Shown here piece by piece: positions 61,101 through 64,000 of a stretch of DNA of 64,000 nucleotides (its first letter is position 1; every line of letters begins with the position of its first letter). The notes beneath the pieces are model-generated. The model was given only the letters and a program-made list of their open reading frames with translations. It was not told the origin of the DNA and searched no databases. The stretch lies in the NCBI RefSeq assembly GCF_003261635.1, contig NZ_QFXK01000035.1:62001-126000 (forward strand). Direction: 5' to 3'. The stretch comes from Kribbella monticola. Its GTDB lineage: Bacteria; Actinomycetota; Actinomycetes; Propionibacteriales; Kribbellaceae. Position numbers and translations under genes: made by a program.

Positions 61101-61985
61101 ATGGAACGCAAGGTCGGTAGTGGGGTCGCGACCGTCGAGGCCGAGGCCGACGGGACCTTCGTCCTGCGGGTCGACGGGTCGCTGCAGTCGCAGGTCGATC
61201 TGGCCGACCCGGCGAATCTCTGTTTCGAGTACGTCCGCCGGATCGGCGACGTCCTCGACGCCGTCGCCGAACGCCGCCAGCCGATCTCGGTGCTGCACAT
61301 CGGCGGGGCCGGGATGACGCTCGCGCGGTACGTCGCCGCCACCCGGCCGCGGTCGCGGCAGATCGTGCTGGAGCCGGACGAGGATCTGACCGAGTTCGTC
61401 CGCGAGACCCTGCCGCTGCCGAAGCGCGCGGGTATCAAGGTCCGGCCGGTCACCGGGCGGGCCGGGATCGCGGACATCTACCCGGACTCGGTCGATGTGG
61501 TGATCGTCGACGCCTTCGTTCACGAGGCGGTCCCGGCGAACCTCGTCACCGCCGAGTTCGTCGCCGAGTGCGCCCGCGTCCTCCGCCCCGCCGGAGTCGT
61601 TGTCTTCAACCTCATCGACGGCACCGCGGGCCTCGGCTTCGTCCGCCGGGTAGCCGCCACCCTCCGCACCCACCTGGCCTCCGGCGCCCCTTCCGCCGGG
61701 CCCGCCGGCGGTGCCGGGCCTTCCGCCGGACCCGCTGGCGGTGGTAGCGGCCTCGGGTTCGGGGTGGTGCTGGCCGAGCGGAAGGTGTTGCGGGGGAAGG
61801 CGTTCGGCAACGTGGTGCTGGTGGGGTCGGCGCAGCCGGTGCCGGAGCTTGCCGACGCCGGGCGGCGCGCGCAACCGCCGTACGAGGTGCTCCCGCTGGT
61901 CGAGCTCGCGGGGAAGGCCGAGCCGCTCACCGACGCCGACGGGTTCACCTCGCCGGCCGCGCCTGCGGGGACCTTCGGGCGCTGA
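61101..61985 (+). CDS. Spermidine synthase-like methyltransferase-fold protein
   Basis: A 294-residue protein with the SpeE-like Rossmann motif VLHIGGAGMTLARYVAATRP near 63, the acidic strand IVLEPDEDLTE and DVVIVDAFVHEAVPANL near 135. It lacks the N-terminal beta domain of true spermidine synthases. A Gly/Pro/Ala-rich insert made of a short repeat (SAGPAGG, about 197-213) interrupts the C-terminal half. Activity on polyamines is uncertain. Divergent from mdh. Confidence 0.75.
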   Translation: MERKVGSGVATVEAEADGTFVLRVDGSLQSQVDLADPANLCFEYVRRIGDVLDAVAERRQPISVLHIGGAGMTLARYVAATRPRSRQIVLEPDEDLTEFVRETLPLPKRAGIKVRPVTGRAGIADIYPDSVDVVIVDAFVHEAVPANLVTAEFVAECARVLRPAGVVVFNLIDGTAGLGFVRRVAATLRTHLASGAPSAGPAGGAGPSAGPAGGGSGLGFGVVLAERKVLRGKAFGNVVLVGSAQPVPELADAGRRAQPPYEVLPLVELAGKAEPLTDADGFTSPAAPAGTFGR

Positions 61986-62057
61986 ACCGGACAAAGCGCT
62001 GTCAGCTTTCCGGGGTGCGACCCGCGCTGGGCCTGCGGGCCAAGGTAATTTTGCGGG

Positions 62058-62915
62058 GTGTCCACAGCCAAGGTTGCCGCGCTGAACTACTACCCGGTGA
62101 AGGGTCTGGCCGGGGTATCGGTCGAGGAGGCCGAGGTGACGCCGACCGGTCTCCTGCACGACCGCAGCTTCATGCTCGTCGACCCCGAAGGCACCTTCCT
62201 CAGCCAGCGAACCGTTCCCGCGATGGCGCCGCTGAAGGTGCAGGTCCTCGGCGACTCCCTGCGGCTGTCCGCCGACGGCGCCGACGATCTCGAAGTACCG
62301 ATCCAGTACGACGGTAAGCGGCGCGACGTGAGCCTGTTCAACAAGTGGTTCGGGGCTGGTGTGGTCCAGGACCCGGCGGCGGCCGAGTGGTTCTCCGAGC
62401 GTCTCGGACGTCCCGCGGCTCTGGTCCGCGTGACGCCCGAGCACGACCGTCCCGGTTGGGGCGTGCACAAGGGCCAGACCGGCTTCGGCGACGCGCACGC
62501 GCTGCTGATCACGTCGTTGTCGTCGCTCGACGGGTTGAACGAGCGAATCGTGGAGCGCGGCGGCACCCCGATCCCGATGAACCGCTTCCGCCCGAACCTC
62601 GTCATCTCGGGCTGGGACGAGTGGCACACCGAGGACCGCGTACTGCGTGCTTCGGCCGGCGAGGTCGACTTCGGGTACGCCGCCCGCGCGATCCGGTGCG
62701 CCGTGCCGACCGTCGACCAGGCGACCGGCCGCAAGAGCGGACCCGAGCCGACGCGCACGCTCGCGACGTACCGGCGGCAACCCGACTACGGCGGCGGCGT
62801 GAGCTTCGGAATGAAGGCGGCCGTGCTCAAGCCCGGCGTCGTCCGGGTCGGCGATGAGATCTTGGTACACGATTGGTTGCCGGAAGGCCCTGATCCCGCG
62901 CCGCTGGCTCGATAG
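62058..62915 (+). CDS. MOSC-domain protein (YcbX-like)
   Basis: A 285-residue protein with an N-terminal MOSC beta-barrel domain (LNYYPVKGLAGVSVEEAEV near 10) and the C-terminal MOSC core with conserved cysteine in IRCAVPTVDQATGRKSGPEP near 215. YcbX-type enzymes carry a molybdenum cofactor and reduce N-hydroxylated compounds. It has the family length, starts on GTG, and is not clearly in an operon with its neighbours. Confidence 0.9.
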   Translation: MSTAKVAALNYYPVKGLAGVSVEEAEVTPTGLLHDRSFMLVDPEGTFLSQRTVPAMAPLKVQVLGDSLRLSADGADDLEVPIQYDGKRRDVSLFNKWFGAGVVQDPAAAEWFSERLGRPAALVRVTPEHDRPGWGVHKGQTGFGDAHALLITSLSSLDGLNERIVERGGTPIPMNRFRPNLVISGWDEWHTEDRVLRASAGEVDFGYAARAIRCAVPTVDQATGRKSGPEPTRTLATYRRQPDYGGGVSFGMKAAVLKPGVVRVGDEILVHDWLPEGPDPAPLAR

Positions 62916-62945
62916 CCTGCGACTCCACCGACCTGTGGAGTCGCC

Positions 62946-64000
62946 ATGCGCCGGATCGTTCTGCTGGTAGCCCTTTCCTTGCTCTTGGCCCCTATCTCTC
63001 CTGCTGTTGCTGTCAGCAACGATGGACCCCGGTACGACGTACGCCTCGGCGCCGACGCCAGTGGGGTGACCTGGACAGGGCGGGAGCGGGTGACCTTCAC
63101 GAACACGTCGGCGGGCACGCTGTCCGAGGTCTACCTACGTTTGTGGGGCAACGCATGGGACGGCTGCAACTCGTCACCGGTGCGGGTGAGCCACTTCGCG
63201 GGCGGGACGCCTGGTACTGCGTCCGTCGCGTGCACCGCCTTGCCGGTGGCTCTCACCCAACCAGTTGCTCCAGGCAAGCAGATCTCCATCGCCTTCGACC
63301 TCAGCATCACCGCGCCCGATCGGGCTGAGAAGTTCGGCCGGTCGGGCGACTACAGCTTCTTCGGCAATGCTCTGCCGGTGCTGGCGATTCACGACCAGGC
63401 CGGCTGGCACCTCGAACCGGATGTCGGCATCGGTGAGAGCTACTACGCGGCCGCCGCCGACTTCGCCGTACGACTGGATCATCCCGCCGCTGTGCAGGTT
63501 CCCGCGACCGGGACGGAATCGGGCGGTGTGATCACCGCCAAGCAGGTGCGCGACTTCGCTTGGGCCGCCGGGCCGTTCGAGCACTCGGAGGTGACCTCGC
63601 CCGGTGGCGTGAAGGTCCGCACCTGGTGGACCTCGGTGGTGACGGCGGGCGCCGTCGCCACTGCGCGAACCGGAGCAGTCGCCGCGGTCGACGATTTCGG
63701 CCGCCGCTTCGGGACCTACCCCTACGGCGAACTCGACCTCGTGCTCAACGACAAGTGGGCCGCCTTCAGCGGGATGGAGTACCCGGGCTTCGTGCTGCTC
63801 GTCGCCCCGCCGTACGGCGAAAGCGCCGCCGTCCACGAGGTGGCGCACCAGTGGTGGTACGGCATCGTCGGGAACAACGAGTACGCGGATCCCTGGCTGG
63901 ACGAGTCGTTCGCGACCTACTCCGCCGACCTCTTCGCCGGCGACGCGAAGCCGGGTTGCTGGCCGGGCTCCGTCGTGACCTCGATCACCAACTCGATGGC
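62946..64000 (+). CDS. Secreted M1 metallopeptidase (5' part, runs off window)
   Basis: The first 351 residues of a zinc aminopeptidase. Signal peptide MRRIVLLVALSLLLAPISPAVA. An N-terminal beta domain, then the substrate motif SGMEYPGFVL and the zinc-binding HEVAHQWWYGIVGN followed at the right distance by the ligand in DESFATYSADLF. It is thus a full M1 active site with a signal peptide, so probably an exported peptidase. The gene is cut by the window end. Confidence 0.9.
   Translation, partial: MRRIVLLVALSLLLAPISPAVAVSNDGPRYDVRLGADASGVTWTGRERVTFTNTSAGTLSEVYLRLWGNAWDGCNSSPVRVSHFAGGTPGTASVACTALPVALTQPVAPGKQISIAFDLSITAPDRAEKFGRSGDYSFFGNALPVLAIHDQAGWHLEPDVGIGESYYAAAADFAVRLDHPAAVQVPATGTESGGVITAKQVRDFAWAAGPFEHSEVTSPGGVKVRTWWTSVVTAGAVATARTGAVAAVDDFGRRFGTYPYGELDLVLNDKWAAFSGMEYPGFVLLVAPPYGESAAVHEVAHQWWYGIVGNNEYADPWLDESFATYSADLFAGDAKPGCWPGSVVTSITNSM

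Overview
The window is high-GC chromosomal DNA with many GTG starts, frequent ATGA/GTGA gene overlaps and long G+C-rich hairpin terminators, so an actinobacterium. Gene order and content (pcrA, M23 peptidase, sucCD, perM-like, purN, purH, folD, DUF3017, mdh, many regulators and secreted hydrolases) fit a soil actinomycete. My best guess, from memory of gene content only, is Kribbella or a close relative in the Kribbellaceae/Nocardioidaceae. No rRNA, tRNA, CRISPR array, insertion sequence or prophage was recognised.

Layout. 0-5 kb: 3' end of a trehalose-phosphatase gene, a small membrane protein with an HExxH motif, a DNA glycosylase, a cation/proton antiporter, then a SAM-I-type riboswitch in front of threonine synthase (thrC) and a CysO-like sulfur carrier. 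5-13.8 kb: a GlxA-type regulator divergent from an oxidoreductase and a zinc alcohol dehydrogenase, a DHA2-type efflux pump with two palindromic operators, an EgtD-like methyltransferase coupled to a membrane protein, a cold-shock protein, and a PspC/LiaF-like gene with a 59-residue partner. 13.9-16.1 kb: a PspC-domain sensor kinase and its LuxR-type response regulator, divergent from the PspC/LiaF-like gene. 16.2-23.4 kb: bleomycin-hydrolase-type aminopeptidase, an alpha/beta hydrolase, an AraC regulator divergent from an Fsr-like exporter, a PIG-L deacetylase, a two-gene clpP operon in which one subunit lacks the catalytic serine, and a Tat-exported beta-propeller-like protein.

23.5-45 kb follows an old actinobacterial backbone (pcrA, M23 peptidase, sucC, sucD, perM-like, purN, purH; mycobacteria and streptomycetes have the same order) interrupted by accessory blocks. 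These are a LanC-like cyclase with a DUF6886-like partner; a lipase and a lone B12-binding subunit; a sugar ABC importer without an ATPase gene; two orphan genes bounded by an imperfect repeat of the permease 3' end; a 43-residue, almost entirely charged microprotein; and a GH13 glucosidase. 45-64 kb holds a GH18 chitinase, an APH-like kinase, pirin, a 740-bp repeat-rich spacer without a convincing gene, an MMPL exporter with its TetR regulator, folD-DUF3017, two tandem large subtilases, mdh, a spermidine-synthase-like methyltransferase, a MOSC protein and the start of an M1 metallopeptidase.

Themes. The sugar importer, GH13 enzyme and chitinase suggest polysaccharide feeding, and the two subtilases, M23 and M1 enzymes suggest protein and wall turnover outside the cell. 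Three regulatory set-ups can be read from the DNA: the riboswitch whose P1 stem abuts the thrC ribosome-binding site, the paired TAGACAGTGTCTA operators of the efflux pump, and the paired ACCGATCGGT-like operators next to the TetR gene. The most unusual items are the Ser-to-Gly ClpP subunit, the orphan LanC with a CCG zinc motif, the octad-repeat microprotein and the GGC-ending sulfur carrier under SAM control. All assignments come from reading the sequence; no database search was run.
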